DNA of 15,874 nt from Clostridiales bacterium (GCA_019418525.1 DYBS01000008.1:1-15874), one strand, 5' to 3'; counted from the first letter of the stretch, positions 1 through 7,822 are shown. Made by a program: numbers and translations. The notes: generated from the letters alone by a model not told the origin.

Positions 1-60
1 GAGGAGGCCCGCCGCCAGGGCCAGAGTCAGAAGCAGGGAAAGAATGGGGCGTTTACGCAT
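1..60 (-). CDS. Start of a second exported protein (partial, 3' end off window)
   Basis: Only the first 20 codons are inside the window. They read MRKRPILSLLLTLALAAGLL, which is a basic n-region followed by a hydrophobic core and so the start of a Sec signal peptide. The ATG lies inside the last codons of the upstream M60 peptidase gene (ATGCGTAA, 8-nt overlap), and an AAGGAGG ribosome binding site lies 9 nt upstream at 70-76. The overlap and good binding site mean the two genes are translated as one operon, so this is probably another surface or secreted protein working with the peptidase. What kind of protein it is cannot be told from 20 residues. Confidence 0.75.
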   Translation of the reverse strand, partial: MRKRPILSLLLTLALAAGLL

Positions 61-3000
61 GAGTCTCGTCCTCCTTATCCGCGCTGGTGGTAAGTATGAT
101 CTGAGGCAGGTCCACAGGGTGTTCGTCATCGCCGCCGTCGGGGAAGCTGAGCCACAGGGTCTGGCTGGTGAGCCGGCGGCTGTCGGTGTTGTCAGGGTCG
201 TCGGTGCGGTAGAAGTTCACGCGGATCTCCAGGGGGTAGTCATCGGTAACCTGGCTCTGGCTGTTCAGCTTCTTCTCCGCCTCCAGGTCGGGTACGAAGA
301 GGAAGAATCCGTCGCTGGTGTCGCTGACCGCCCCATCGGCGGGGACCTCGGCAAAGAGCAGACCATAGCCGTTCATGGGCCGGGTGATAGTGGTCACCTC
401 ACCCGCCTCGGCGGTGGTGTTGTACACTGCCTCGATCTCCACGGTGTTGTACGCCGGATCGCCCCGGTAGGTGCCCAGAATGACCAGGGTACCCGCCTTG
501 ATAATCTCATCAGGGCCGTCGCCGTACTGGTAGTTCTCCTTCAGCACGCCCACGGCGGCGCCGTCGTAGAAGTCCACCCGGTCGCCGGGGTAGTCCAGCA
601 GCTCCACGGTGGCATCGGCGGGGATGCCGGTGATCTCCAGCACCGCCGCGTCATAGGTCCAGATGCGGGTGTCGGAGGAGTCCACACCGGGCTTGTTGAA
701 ATAGGCCACCAGGTTGTCGGACAGCTCGCCGGTCTTGGCGTCGGTCCAGGTCTCAGCCTGGGCGTCAGCCTTCACCTTCACGGTGTAGGAGCCGCTCAGA
801 CCGGTGCCGGTAACCTTGATACCGGTAACGGGCACCGACTTGCCGCTCTTCATCGTGATCGTGATGGTGCCGTTCCCGGCCCGGGTGAGGTCGTAGAGCC
901 CGGCGTCGATGGTCTTGTCATAGGCCACTCGGACCTCGTTGGCCTTGGCCTCGGCCCCCAGGTTGCCCAGCTTGTCCACAGGCACCACGGAGTAGGTGTA
1001 GGTTAGGTTGTTGGCCGCGCCCAGGTCGTCCACATAGGTGCTGCCAGTGGTGAAGCCGATGGCCTTGCCGTTTCGGCGGATCTCATAGCCCAGGATCTTG
1101 TCCCCGTCGGTGTGGGTGATGGTCAGCGTCACCTGGGAGTTGTTGACCGAGGCGGTGACGGTGGCGGAGCCCTCGGCGGCGCTGCCGCTGGCCAAACGAT
1201 AGTTCCGGGAGGCGTCGTTCAGATACCAGATGGCCCGGGTCTCAGGGGTGTAGTCGTCCAGAATAGCCTTGGCATTGTCGCCCAGGGTCATACCCCAGCG
1301 GGTGAAGAACTCGGTCAGATCCCGGTCGGCCACCTGGGAGGCAATGAGGGCCACCCGCTCGTCATAGGTATAGCCGCTGTACGCGCCGCTCTTCCAGAGC
1401 TTAAAGAACTGGTTGAAGAAGTTCAGCGGCTGATCGGCCCCGTCATAGGCCAGGTGGAGCTGCCAGTACATGCCCAGCTGCACGAACACGTTGTTGGCCG
1501 CGCCAGGGCGGCTCTGGGCCACTTTGTTGAAGATGTCGGTCCAGCGGCCGTCCTCGGTGAGGCGGGTCATCTGGGCCATGGAGCCGCCGTCCCAGGCCTG
1601 GAGGGCGATGGAGTAGATGTTGTTGGTGATCTCAGCCTTGCCCAGCTTGTCCATGTTGTGGCCGATCTCATGGGCTATGCCCCAGCCGAACAGGCCGTTG
1701 GCACTGCCCGTACCGGTGGCGGAGGTGGGCTTGCCCTGGGCCAGAGCGGCGGTGGAGCCGTACTCCACGCCGATATGGTTCCCAGCAGCGTACATAAAGG
1801 CTCCGGCAAACATGCGCATGTAGCGGATGTTCTGGCGGGTGGTCATGGGATAGCGATAGCTGTCCAGCGCGGCGTCCACGTCAATGATGCCCTGGACCTT
1901 GTTGGCGATGAACAGCTCCTCCTCCCAGGCCAGGATATTCTGGTACATGGCGTTCACCATGGCCTCCTCGTCGTTGCCCACGCCCTTCAGGCCGCTGAGG
2001 ACCTGGTCGGCGGGGAGGGAGAGGAGGACGCTGGGGGTGGAAATCTCGGTGGCGTTGCGGATGTCGGTCTTATAGTTGGCGCCGGACAGCCCGGAGACAT
2101 AGGTGTTCAGGGTCTGAACATAGGTCCGGATGGCGTCCTTCCGGGCGCTCTCGCCCAGGTCATACCAGTTGGACAGCTCCAATACCGGCATCTGCCAGAC
2201 GTTGGCGGCGTTGCGGATCTGGACCTTGATCTGCTCGGGATGGGCTCCGGCGTAGGTCAGATAAAGAACGCCGCCCCGGGTGTCGCTCAGGTCCCCGATC
2301 TGGGGCACGGTGATGTAGTTGCGGCCGTTTTTCAGCTCGATGGCCTGGCCCTGCCACACGCCGGACTCACCGTAGAACTGGGTAGGCACCACATAGACGG
2401 GCTTGTCTCCGGGCACTTCGGCGTAGATGGCCACGGTGGCCCCGGCCTTGGCGGTGACGCCCAAAGGCTGGAGGGCGCTGGCGGTCTGACCGGCGGCCTG
2501 GTCGGCGGCGGCAGAGGTGCTGCGGCTCTGGAAGTCGTTCTTCACCAGGGCCAGGGCGTTGGGCTTGCCCGCCAGCAGGGCCTTGGCCAGGTTCAGCTCG
2601 TCCTTCAGGCGGTCCCGGTCCATGTAGAAGCTGTTCAGGGCAGCCAGGCGGTTCTCCAGGGCGGCGATCCGGTCGCTGTCCACCCCCGCGTTCAGCTGGG
2701 TATAGGAGCCGTTGGCAAAGAGGGCGGCAATGTCCTCACTGAGGGTATTGCTCTCATAGAAGGCGATCTCAGAGATGCTCACCCGGGCTCCGCCGCCCTC
2801 CCACTCGTTCAGGGCAATGGTCAGGCTGCGTACTCCCTTGAGCTCGGGGAAGGCCAGGGCAACATAGCCGTTGTTGATCAGGGAGCTGGCGGGCAGCGCC
2901 TCGGCGGAGTAGATCACCTCACCCTCCGCGTCTCTGGCCACCAGATTAAAGGTCTTGATGCACTTGGGGTGCTTGCCGGCCAGATAGGGCACCACCAGCA

Positions 3001-4957
3001 GGTAGTTCATATCGTGGGTGCTGGCGAAGGTATAGGTGATCTCACTGGAGGGGTTGTAATCCCGGGCCACCCAGTAGGTGTTGGGGTCGTTGTCGGTGAG
3101 ATCGGTGGTGACATTGAAGTTGGGGCACAGGTTCTTGTCCACATTGCTGGGGTCCTTCATCACAATGGAGGTGATCTCAGCATTGTCGATGCGCCCGTCG
3201 GTGGGCAGCTCCGGCATGGTGAAGCTCTCCTTCTTCGGGGTGCCCTCGGCGGAGGCGGAGTAGGGGCCAAAGCCCTTTTGGTTGCCCGCCTTCACCGCCA
3301 CCTCATAGACTGTGTCGTTGGTCAGGCCGGTAATGGTGGCGCTGGTGGCGGTGATGCTGCTCCCCCAGGGCTGGAACTCCCCCTCGCCCTTGACCCGGTA
3401 ATAGACCTGGTACTTGGTGGCGTCCTTGGTCTTGCCCCAGGACACCCGCAGGGCGGTGTCGGCGCTCTCCAGCACCAGGTTGGAGGGCGCGCCGGGAACC
3501 GCGGCGGGGATGGGCGTGGCGGAGAGCACCGTGGAGGGGGTGCCGCTCCAGTCGCCGTTGGTGGCGGTGACCTGGAAGTAGTAGGTCTGGTTGTTCTCCA
3601 GGCCGGACACGGTGGCCCGGTTGGAGGCGGACACCACGCTCTGGTTCAGGTTCCCGGCGCTGGAGCCGTAACGGACGGTGTAGCCGGTGACGTTGGGCAC
3701 GGAATCCCAGACCAAAGCGATCTCCTTGTCGCCGGGCGTGGCAATCACGTTCTTCACCTGGTTGTTTACCGCCACGGCATTGGAGGCGATGTCCTTGAGG
3801 AACTCGATCTGGGTGACGGTGGCGAACGTGGGCGTGCCGGTCTGGCCCTCCACCTTACTGACGGTGATGGTGACCTTCTTCACGGCCACCTTCTTGCCCA
3901 GGTCGATAGTCACCACGCTCTGCCCGGCCACGCGGCTCATGGCATGGACCCCGGTGGGGGCGGTAATGTCAAAGGGGACAGTCATGGTGCTGCCGTCCTC
4001 CAGCTCCACCCGGGCCTCACCGGCCTGGATGGCGCCGTCGGTGCTGGGGGAGGTGATGGAGATCTCGCTCATGGTGACGGAATTCTCTCCGAAGTCGATG
4101 GGAATGGCAAGCTCCTTCTCCCCTTCCAAGGGTGCCAGCTTGACGGAGGAGTCGTTGGCGGTGAAAAGATCGTTCAGATCGCCCTCCACCGTCAGCTTCT
4201 CGCTTTTCACGACATCGGCGGACACAATGGCGGTGGTATCCAGGATACAGGGTGCACCGGCCAGATCCATCGTCCGATTCACATAGGACAGGTCCACGAT
4301 ATCCACCACGCCGTCGCCGTTGAGATCGTAGGTATCCAGCGCCCCGGTCTGGCCCAGTTGGGCATCCAGGGCGGTGCGGTCGGCCTCATCCACGGCACCG
4401 CTCTTGTCCACATCGCCCAGAGCGAAGGTGCCGTCGGAGGTGCTCACGATCACCTGCTGGGAGTAATCCAGAAGCTGGACCTGGGTGGAACAGTCGGTGT
4501 AGCCTGCGCCGGTCAGCTCCAGGTCGTAGACCTTGCCCGCTCCGGCGGCCAGCCCGGACACGGTCACCTGCCAGGCCCCGATCTGCTGCTCGGTGGTCAG
4601 GGGCGCGCCCTGGGCGTTCTGCTCCTCCAGGGAGATGGACAGGCCATCGCCGCCGGTGACCTTGCCGTCCTGCAGGGCAATGGTGATATCCCGGTTCTCT
4701 CCGGTCAGTCTCATCCGGATATCCCGGCGCTTTACCTCGTCCACCCGCTGGGGCAGGCCGAAACAAAGGGTGAGGGTGATGGAGCCCGTACTCGAGCTCT
4801 CCGTTTTTACCACCGGCTGGGTGGTCCCGGCGGCCGCCGCGGCCGGCAGCCAGGCGGTACAAAGGGAACCGGTCAGGGCAATGCTCAACAGCCCGGAGAC
4901 CGCTCTGCGGAAGTGGTTCAATCTGCTCATCCTTTCTCTTCTCTTGAAAACATGCAT
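53..4957 (-). CDS. Secreted multidomain M60-family metallopeptidase with dockerin-like module
   Basis: This 1634-aa exported protein is probably a zinc peptidase acting on glycoproteins such as mucins, the known targets of the M60/enhancin-like family. Seen in order: signal peptide, about 1-43; beta-rich region, about 45-175; a dockerin-like pair of calcium loops, about 181-230 (DVDKSGAVDEAD and DLNGDGVVDIVD); another beta region to about 390; two fibronectin type III-like domains, about 400-483 and 487-574; a discoidin-like carbohydrate-binding region, about 590-735; the M60 region, about 830-1245; an FN3-like domain, about 1262-1345; and a beta-rich tail of unknown fold. The catalytic site is H1096-E1097-x-x-H1100, with E1109 eight residues later, fitting the family pattern HExxHx(8-28)E. 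No LPxTG or SLH anchor is seen. The start is uncertain: neither the ATG at 4957 nor the in-frame ATG at 4930 has a well-spaced ribosome binding site, and both keep the signal peptide. The gene overlaps a second exported gene downstream. Family assignment is firm; substrate is inferred. Confidence 0.92.
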   Translation of the reverse strand: MHVFKRRERMSRLNHFRRAVSGLLSIALTGSLCTAWLPAAAAAGTTQPVVKTESSSTGSITLTLCFGLPQRVDEVKRRDIRMRLTGENRDITIALQDGKVTGGDGLSISLEEQNAQGAPLTTEQQIGAWQVTVSGLAAGAGKVYDLELTGAGYTDCSTQVQLLDYSQQVIVSTSDGTFALGDVDKSGAVDEADRTALDAQLGQTGALDTYDLNGDGVVDIVDLSYVNRTMDLAGAPCILDTTAIVSADVVKSEKLTVEGDLNDLFTANDSSVKLAPLEGEKELAIPIDFGENSVTMSEISITSPSTDGAIQAGEARVELEDGSTMTVPFDITAPTGVHAMSRVAGQSVVTIDLGKKVAVKKVTITVSKVEGQTGTPTFATVTQIEFLKDIASNAVAVNNQVKNVIATPGDKEIALVWDSVPNVTGYTVRYGSSAGNLNQSVVSASNRATVSGLENNQTYYFQVTATNGDWSGTPSTVLSATPIPAAVPGAPSNLVLESADTALRVSWGKTKDATKYQVYYRVKGEGEFQPWGSSITATSATITGLTNDTVYEVAVKAGNQKGFGPYSASAEGTPKKESFTMPELPTDGRIDNAEITSIVMKDPSNVDKNLCPNFNVTTDLTDNDPNTYWVARDYNPSSEITYTFASTHDMNYLLVVPYLAGKHPKCIKTFNLVARDAEGEVIYSAEALPASSLINNGYVALAFPELKGVRSLTIALNEWEGGGARVSISEIAFYESNTLSEDIAALFANGSYTQLNAGVDSDRIAALENRLAALNSFYMDRDRLKDELNLAKALLAGKPNALALVKNDFQSRSTSAAADQAAGQTASALQPLGVTAKAGATVAIYAEVPGDKPVYVVPTQFYGESGVWQGQAIELKNGRNYITVPQIGDLSDTRGGVLYLTYAGAHPEQIKVQIRNAANVWQMPVLELSNWYDLGESARKDAIRTYVQTLNTYVSGLSGANYKTDIRNATEISTPSVLLSLPADQVLSGLKGVGNDEEAMVNAMYQNILAWEEELFIANKVQGIIDVDAALDSYRYPMTTRQNIRYMRMFAGAFMYAAGNHIGVEYGSTAALAQGKPTSATGTGSANGLFGWGIAHEIGHNMDKLGKAEITNNIYSIALQAWDGGSMAQMTRLTEDGRWTDIFNKVAQSRPGAANNVFVQLGMYWQLHLAYDGADQPLNFFNQFFKLWKSGAYSGYTYDERVALIASQVADRDLTEFFTRWGMTLGDNAKAILDDYTPETRAIWYLNDASRNYRLASGSAAEGSATVTASVNNSQVTLTITHTDGDKILGYEIRRNGKAIGFTTGSTYVDDLGAANNLTYTYSVVPVDKLGNLGAEAKANEVRVAYDKTIDAGLYDLTRAGNGTITITMKSGKSVPVTGIKVTGTGLSGSYTVKVKADAQAETWTDAKTGELSDNLVAYFNKPGVDSSDTRIWTYDAAVLEITGIPADATVELLDYPGDRVDFYDGAAVGVLKENYQYGDGPDEIIKAGTLVILGTYRGDPAYNTVEIEAVYNTTAEAGEVTTITRPMNGYGLLFAEVPADGAVSDTSDGFFLFVPDLEAEKKLNSQSQVTDDYPLEIRVNFYRTDDPDNTDSRRLTSQTLWLSFPDGGDDEHPVDLPQIILTTSADKEDETHA
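70..76 (-). promoter_or_regulatory. Ribosome binding site of the partial exported gene
   Basis: AAGGAGG on the minus strand lies 9 nt before the ATG at 60. It sits inside the M60 coding region and supports a real overlapping gene start rather than a chance ATG. Confidence 0.7.
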
Positions 4958-5018
4958 CTGCTTAGATCCGGGCTCCCCTCCTGTCCGTCACCGGTGAGGG
5001 CCGCCCCTTGAGTTCGTG

Positions 5019-5047
5019 ATTATAGCGGAATGCCTACCAATTTGCAA
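5019..5047 (-). promoter_or_regulatory. Sigma-A promoter of the M60 peptidase operon
   Basis: On the minus strand, TTGCAA (5042-5047) is followed by a 17-nt spacer and a perfect TATAAT (5019-5024). Transcription should start near 5012, giving a leader of about 55-80 nt depending on the start codon. The surrounding 5020-5110 region is much more AT-rich than the genes on either side. A purine-rich GGAGGGG lies 15 nt or more before the first ATG, too far for a standard ribosome binding site. Confidence 0.8.
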
Positions 5048-5149
5048 GGAAAAAACGGTTACAAATTTTTTTCAGATTTTATGCCAGTTTTCAAAAATAT
5101 TACCTTCCATTTCTGGACAAGTCCACCAACGTAAATGGCACGAATTCCC

Positions 5150-5444
5150 TGCGCCCGCGCCGCTTGCAGCCGGTGCGGACGGGGATAGTCTGGACTGGAA
5201 GGAAATTCCGGCCTCTGAGATCACCCAGCGGGTAACCTCCAAGGTCGCCCCCGGCTCCATCGTGCTGTTCCACAATGCTGCCCTCCACACGCCGGAGGCC
5301 CTGCCCGCCATCCTGGAGACCCTTCTGCAAGAGGGCTATACCTTCGTACCCATCTCCCAGCTCATCCTCCCCCAGCCCTACACCATTGACCACACCGGAC
5401 GGCAGTTTGCCGACCCCTCTGCTTCTCCCCAGCCGACCGTCTGA
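5150..5444 (+). pseudogene. C-terminal remnant of a polysaccharide deacetylase (NodB-like)
   Basis: About 98 codons remain of a polysaccharide deacetylase (carbohydrate esterase 4 type), an enzyme that removes acetyl groups from peptidoglycan or other amino-sugar polymers. The remnant keeps DSLDW, which matches family motif 4, and GSIVLFHN, which matches the motif 5 histidine region. The tail PYTIDHTGRQ, common at the end of clostridial members, leads to a TGA stop. Motifs 1-3 (TFDDG, HxxxH, RxPY), which hold the catalytic Asp and metal ligands, are absent. The open frame extends left to 5016 only through the AT-rich promoter region of the divergent M60 gene. It has no ATG and only a GTG without a ribosome binding site. 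I read it as the 3' end of a broken gene; the left border, about 5130-5180, is approximate. Confidence 0.7.
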
Positions 5445-5450
5445 ACCCTC

Positions 5451-5479
5451 TTGTCCGCCGGTGGGACCGGGTGTATCAT
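5451..5479 (+). promoter_or_regulatory. Possible promoter of the QueG-like/NagZ unit
   Basis: TTGTCC (5451-5456), a 17-nt spacer and TATCAT (5474-5479) lie just after the deacetylase remnant and about 40 nt before the next start codon. The -10 box matches 5 of 6 bases and the -35 box 4 of 6. The site would free this gene pair from the broken upstream gene. The match is moderate only. Confidence 0.45.
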
Positions 5480-5519
5480 AGTCTTGATTAAGCCCCACCG
5501 GGGCAGACAGGAGGACGGC

Positions 5520-6368
5520 ATGATGACACTTACTTTAGACAGCATCCGTGAATTTATCCTTCAGGAGCTCCGCTCCCCGGATAACACCCTTCAGGTCCTG
5601 GACGCCCCGGCCTTTGCCGCCGACCCCTTGGTGGGCTGTGCCGCCGGGGATGACCCCCTCTTTGCGCAATTCCGGGCCGACATTACCCCGGACTATCTGC
5701 TGCCCCAGGACTGGATGGCCAAAACCGGGATAGAGGGCGCCCCCGGGGAGCTCCGGGTAGTGAGCTGGGCCCTGCCCCAGACCCCTGAGACCAAGGCCGC
5801 CCAGCGAGAGGAGACGGTACATCCCGCCAAATGCTGGTCGGCCAACCGGGCCTTTGGCCAGGCGTTTCAGAACCGGATGTCGGGCCGGCTGGTGGAGTGG
5901 CTCACCAGCCAGGGTATCCCCGCCGTTTGCCCCGCCATCCACCCGGACTTCCGGCAGGTGACCTCTCCCCGGTTCGGCTTTGCCTCCAACTGGAGCGAGC
6001 GCCACACCGCCTACACCTGCGGCCTGGGCACCTTCGGACTGTGCGACGGGCTCATCACCGCCCGGGGCAAGGCAGTGCGCCTGGGCTCGGTGATCGTGAA
6101 GGCGCCCCTCACCCCCACCCCCCGGCCCTACAACCACTACCGGGCCTACTGCCTCTACGATCAGGGCTGCCGGGCCTGTATCCAGCGCTGCCCCGCCGGG
6201 GCCATTACCCCCGAAGGCCATGATAAGGTGAAGTGCAGCGCCTACTGCGACCAGATTTATCGGGAACACCGGGCGGAATTCGGCTTCGACGGGGTGTATG
6301 GCTGCGGCCTGTGCCAAAGCCGGGTGCCCTGTGCCGACGGCATCCCCCGCCGCGCTCCAGAGCGCTGA
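5520..6368 (+). CDS. Short QueG-like 4Fe-4S protein (epoxyqueuosine reductase paralogue)
   Basis: A protein of about 282 aa resembling the COG1600/QueG group of iron-sulfur proteins. QueG itself reduces epoxyqueuosine to queuosine in tRNA with cobalamin and two 4Fe-4S clusters. Seen here: a central segment YTCGLGTFGLCDG (about 185) like the QueG 'AGLGWIGKN' region; a ferredoxin motif C-x5-C-x2-C-x3-CP (in CLYDQGCRACIQRCP, about 222-236); and further cysteines in CSAYC and in CGLCQSRVPC near the end. True QueG is usually about 350-380 aa, and these cysteine spacings differ, so this is probably a paralogue of unknown role rather than the tRNA enzyme. The start at 5520 (or 5523, ATGATG) is chosen because AGGAGG lies at 5509-5514; an upstream in-frame ATG at 5451 lacks a binding site. 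The next gene follows after 12 nt. Confidence 0.75.
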   Translation: MMTLTLDSIREFILQELRSPDNTLQVLDAPAFAADPLVGCAAGDDPLFAQFRADITPDYLLPQDWMAKTGIEGAPGELRVVSWALPQTPETKAAQREETVHPAKCWSANRAFGQAFQNRMSGRLVEWLTSQGIPAVCPAIHPDFRQVTSPRFGFASNWSERHTAYTCGLGTFGLCDGLITARGKAVRLGSVIVKAPLTPTPRPYNHYRAYCLYDQGCRACIQRCPAGAITPEGHDKVKCSAYCDQIYREHRAEFGFDGVYGCGLCQSRVPCADGIPRRAPER

Positions 6369-6380
6369 GGAGGTGCCGCC

Positions 6381-7601
6381 ATGAGCCGATCCCGCTTCGG
6401 GACCGTGCTGAGCCTGGCGGTGGTGCTGGCAGTGGCGGCCGCCGCCGTGTGGGCGGTGAACCGAGCCGCCTCCACTCTCTCCCCCGCCGGACCCATGGCA
6501 TCCCCCACTGCCGCACTCATCCCAGTGGCCCCTACGCCGGAGACTGTCTCCGGTCAGGACGCAGCCCTGCGCGCCCGGGCGGAGGAGCTTTTGTCCGGCA
6601 TGACCCTCCACGAGAAGGTCTGTCAGCTCTTTATCGTCTATCCTGAGGCCATCACTGGCGTCTCCCGGGTGGTCTCCGCCGGGGAGAACACCCGGCAGGC
6701 CCTGGTGGAGTATCCGGTGGGTGGTTTCCTCTACGACCGGAAAAACATGATCACCAAAGAGCAGCTCACCGAGATGCTCACCACCGTCCAGACCTACTCC
6801 AAAATTCCCCTCATCCTCACCTGTGACGAGGAGGGCGGACGGGTCAACCGCCTCATGTCCACCGTGGGCACCACCTGGGTGGGGCCCATGCTGGACTACA
6901 AGGACCAGGGAAAAGACATAGCCTTTGAAAACGCCCGCACCATCGCCGCTGATCTGGTGTCCTGCGGCTTCAACACGGATCTGGCCCCGGTGGCCGACGT
7001 GTGGTCCAACCCGGAGAACACCGTTATCGGCGACCGGGCGTACAGCGATGACTTTCAGCAGGCTGCCGGACTGGTGGCCGCCGCAGTGGCGGGCTTCCAC
7101 GACGGCGGGGTGGCCACCGCGCTGAAGCACTTTCCCGGCCACGGCGATACCTCTGCCGACTCCCACGAGGGCGCAGTGTATGTGGAGTGCACTCTGGAAG
7201 AGCTGCGGCAGGAGGAGCTTCTCCCCTTCCAGGCCGGCATCGATGCGGGGACCGACCTGGTGATGGTGGGCCACCTCATCGTCTCCGATGTGGACGACCA
7301 GCCCGCCCCCTTCTCCCACGCCATCGTGACGGAGCTCCTGCGGGAGGAGATGGGCTTTGACGGGGTGGTCATCACCGACGGTCTCCAGATGAAGGCCATG
7401 ACCGACGCCTACTCCAGCGCCGAGATCGCCCTCAAGGCGGTAAAGGCGGGAGTGGATCTGCTTCTGTGCCCGGAGGACCTGGAGAGCGCTGTGGACGCCC
7501 TCACTCAGGCTGTGGAGGAGGGCGCGATCACTCCGGCGCGTTTGGACGAAAGTGTGCTGCGTATCCTGACCTTAAAGCTGGCGCGAGGCCTTTTTAACTG
7601 A
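6381..7601 (+). CDS. nagZ: Exported beta-N-acetylhexosaminidase, GH3 NagZ type
   Basis: A 406-aa glycoside hydrolase of family 3 that removes terminal beta-linked N-acetylglucosamine, typically from peptidoglycan fragments or glycoproteins. An N-terminal hydrophobic segment (about 8-26) without a lipobox cysteine acts as a signal peptide or membrane anchor, so the enzyme works outside the membrane, as in Gram-positive NagZ and unlike the cytosolic enterobacterial form. The (beta/alpha)8 domain spans about 65-400. Seen: CDEEGGRVNR (148-157), the NagZ loop KHFPGHGDTSADSH (249-262) with the D260/H262 pair that supplies acid-base catalysis in this subfamily, and ITDGL with the nucleophile D333. 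No second GH3 domain is present, which is usual for NagZ. The ribosome binding site GAGGAGG (6367-6373) overlaps the stop codon of the QueG-like gene, so the two are co-translated. The export and sugar specificity are inferred. Confidence 0.88.
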   Translation: MSRSRFGTVLSLAVVLAVAAAAVWAVNRAASTLSPAGPMASPTAALIPVAPTPETVSGQDAALRARAEELLSGMTLHEKVCQLFIVYPEAITGVSRVVSAGENTRQALVEYPVGGFLYDRKNMITKEQLTEMLTTVQTYSKIPLILTCDEEGGRVNRLMSTVGTTWVGPMLDYKDQGKDIAFENARTIAADLVSCGFNTDLAPVADVWSNPENTVIGDRAYSDDFQQAAGLVAAAVAGFHDGGVATALKHFPGHGDTSADSHEGAVYVECTLEELRQEELLPFQAGIDAGTDLVMVGHLIVSDVDDQPAPFSHAIVTELLREEMGFDGVVITDGLQMKAMTDAYSSAEIALKAVKAGVDLLLCPEDLESAVDALTQAVEEGAITPARLDESVLRILTLKLARGLFN

Positions 7602-7622
7602 GCTTTGTATCCTTCTTGCTGC

Positions 7623-7652
7623 CGCGATTTGCCTGGATTGTTACAAATCGCG
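7623..7652 (+). repeat. Inverted repeat after nagZ (9-bp stem, 12-nt loop)
   Basis: CGCGATTTG (7623-7631) and its exact reverse complement (7644-7652) can form a 9-bp hairpin. No U-run follows, so it is not a standard intrinsic terminator. Its loop and right arm overlap a RAT-like sequence, so the two structures would exclude each other if both form. Confidence 0.6.
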
Positions 7653-7662
7653 GGTACGAGCC
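7635..7662 (+). promoter_or_regulatory. RAT-like antiterminator motif (tentative)
   Basis: GGATTGTTAC (7635-7644) equals the 5' half of the ribonucleic antiterminator bound by BglG/LicT-type regulators. It is followed after a short loop by GGGTACGAGCC (7652-7662), which only partly resembles the usual GGCAAAACC half. Such sites normally lie in the leaders of PTS or beta-glucoside genes, and a PTS IIA gene follows here. Against this, the best promoter for that gene lies downstream at 7707-7735, so the motif would matter only in read-through RNA from nagZ or from an unseen promoter. No BglG-type gene is in the window. Confidence 0.3.
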
Positions 7663-7706
7663 CCGTTTAGGCCGGTTTTATCATCAGTTTTACGGAAGAA
7701 TCTGGC

Positions 7707-7735
7707 TTGCAGGACGTGCCTATCCGCATTATAAT
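7707..7735 (+). promoter_or_regulatory. Sigma-A promoter of the PTS IIA gene
   Basis: TTGCAG (7707-7712), a 17-nt spacer and a perfect TATAAT (7730-7735). Transcription would start near 7742 and give a leader of about 80 nt. Confidence 0.75.
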
Positions 7736-7786
7736 GAGCATGTGGCTGATAGAAAAACATTTGGCCACACCCACATCAAATGCAGT

Positions 7787-7805
7787 CGGCCGGTCCATGC
7801 GGCCG
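7787..7805 (+). repeat. GC-rich hairpin next to the PTS IIA ribosome binding site
   Basis: CGGCCG (7787-7792), a 7-nt loop and CGGCCG (7800-7805) can form a 6-bp all-GC stem ending 3 nt before the AGGAGG at 7809-7814. It lies in the 5' leader and could influence translation or RNA stability, but the stem is short and this is only a structural remark. Confidence 0.4.
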
Positions 7806-7822
7806 CAAAGGAGGTTTCTCTC

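Noticed and set aside
4986..4998. Short palindrome around TCACCGGTGA in the M60 leader
   Set aside because: Too short and without a U-run or known operator match to support a regulatory call.
1112..5011. A 1299-codon open frame on the plus strand opposite the M60 peptidase
   Set aside because: It is the mirror of a GC-rich, codon-biased gene. It has no domains, is full of Gly/Val/His/Leu repeats typical of antisense frames, and lacks a ribosome binding site.
5535..7319. A 594-codon minus-strand frame across the QueG-like and nagZ genes
   Set aside because: It spans two well-supported plus-strand genes and shows no protein motifs.
7616..7822. A 69-codon N-terminal extension of the PTS IIA protein
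   Set aside because: It contains the promoter and hairpins, has no homology to EIIA, and a strong ribosome binding site precedes the ATG at 7823.
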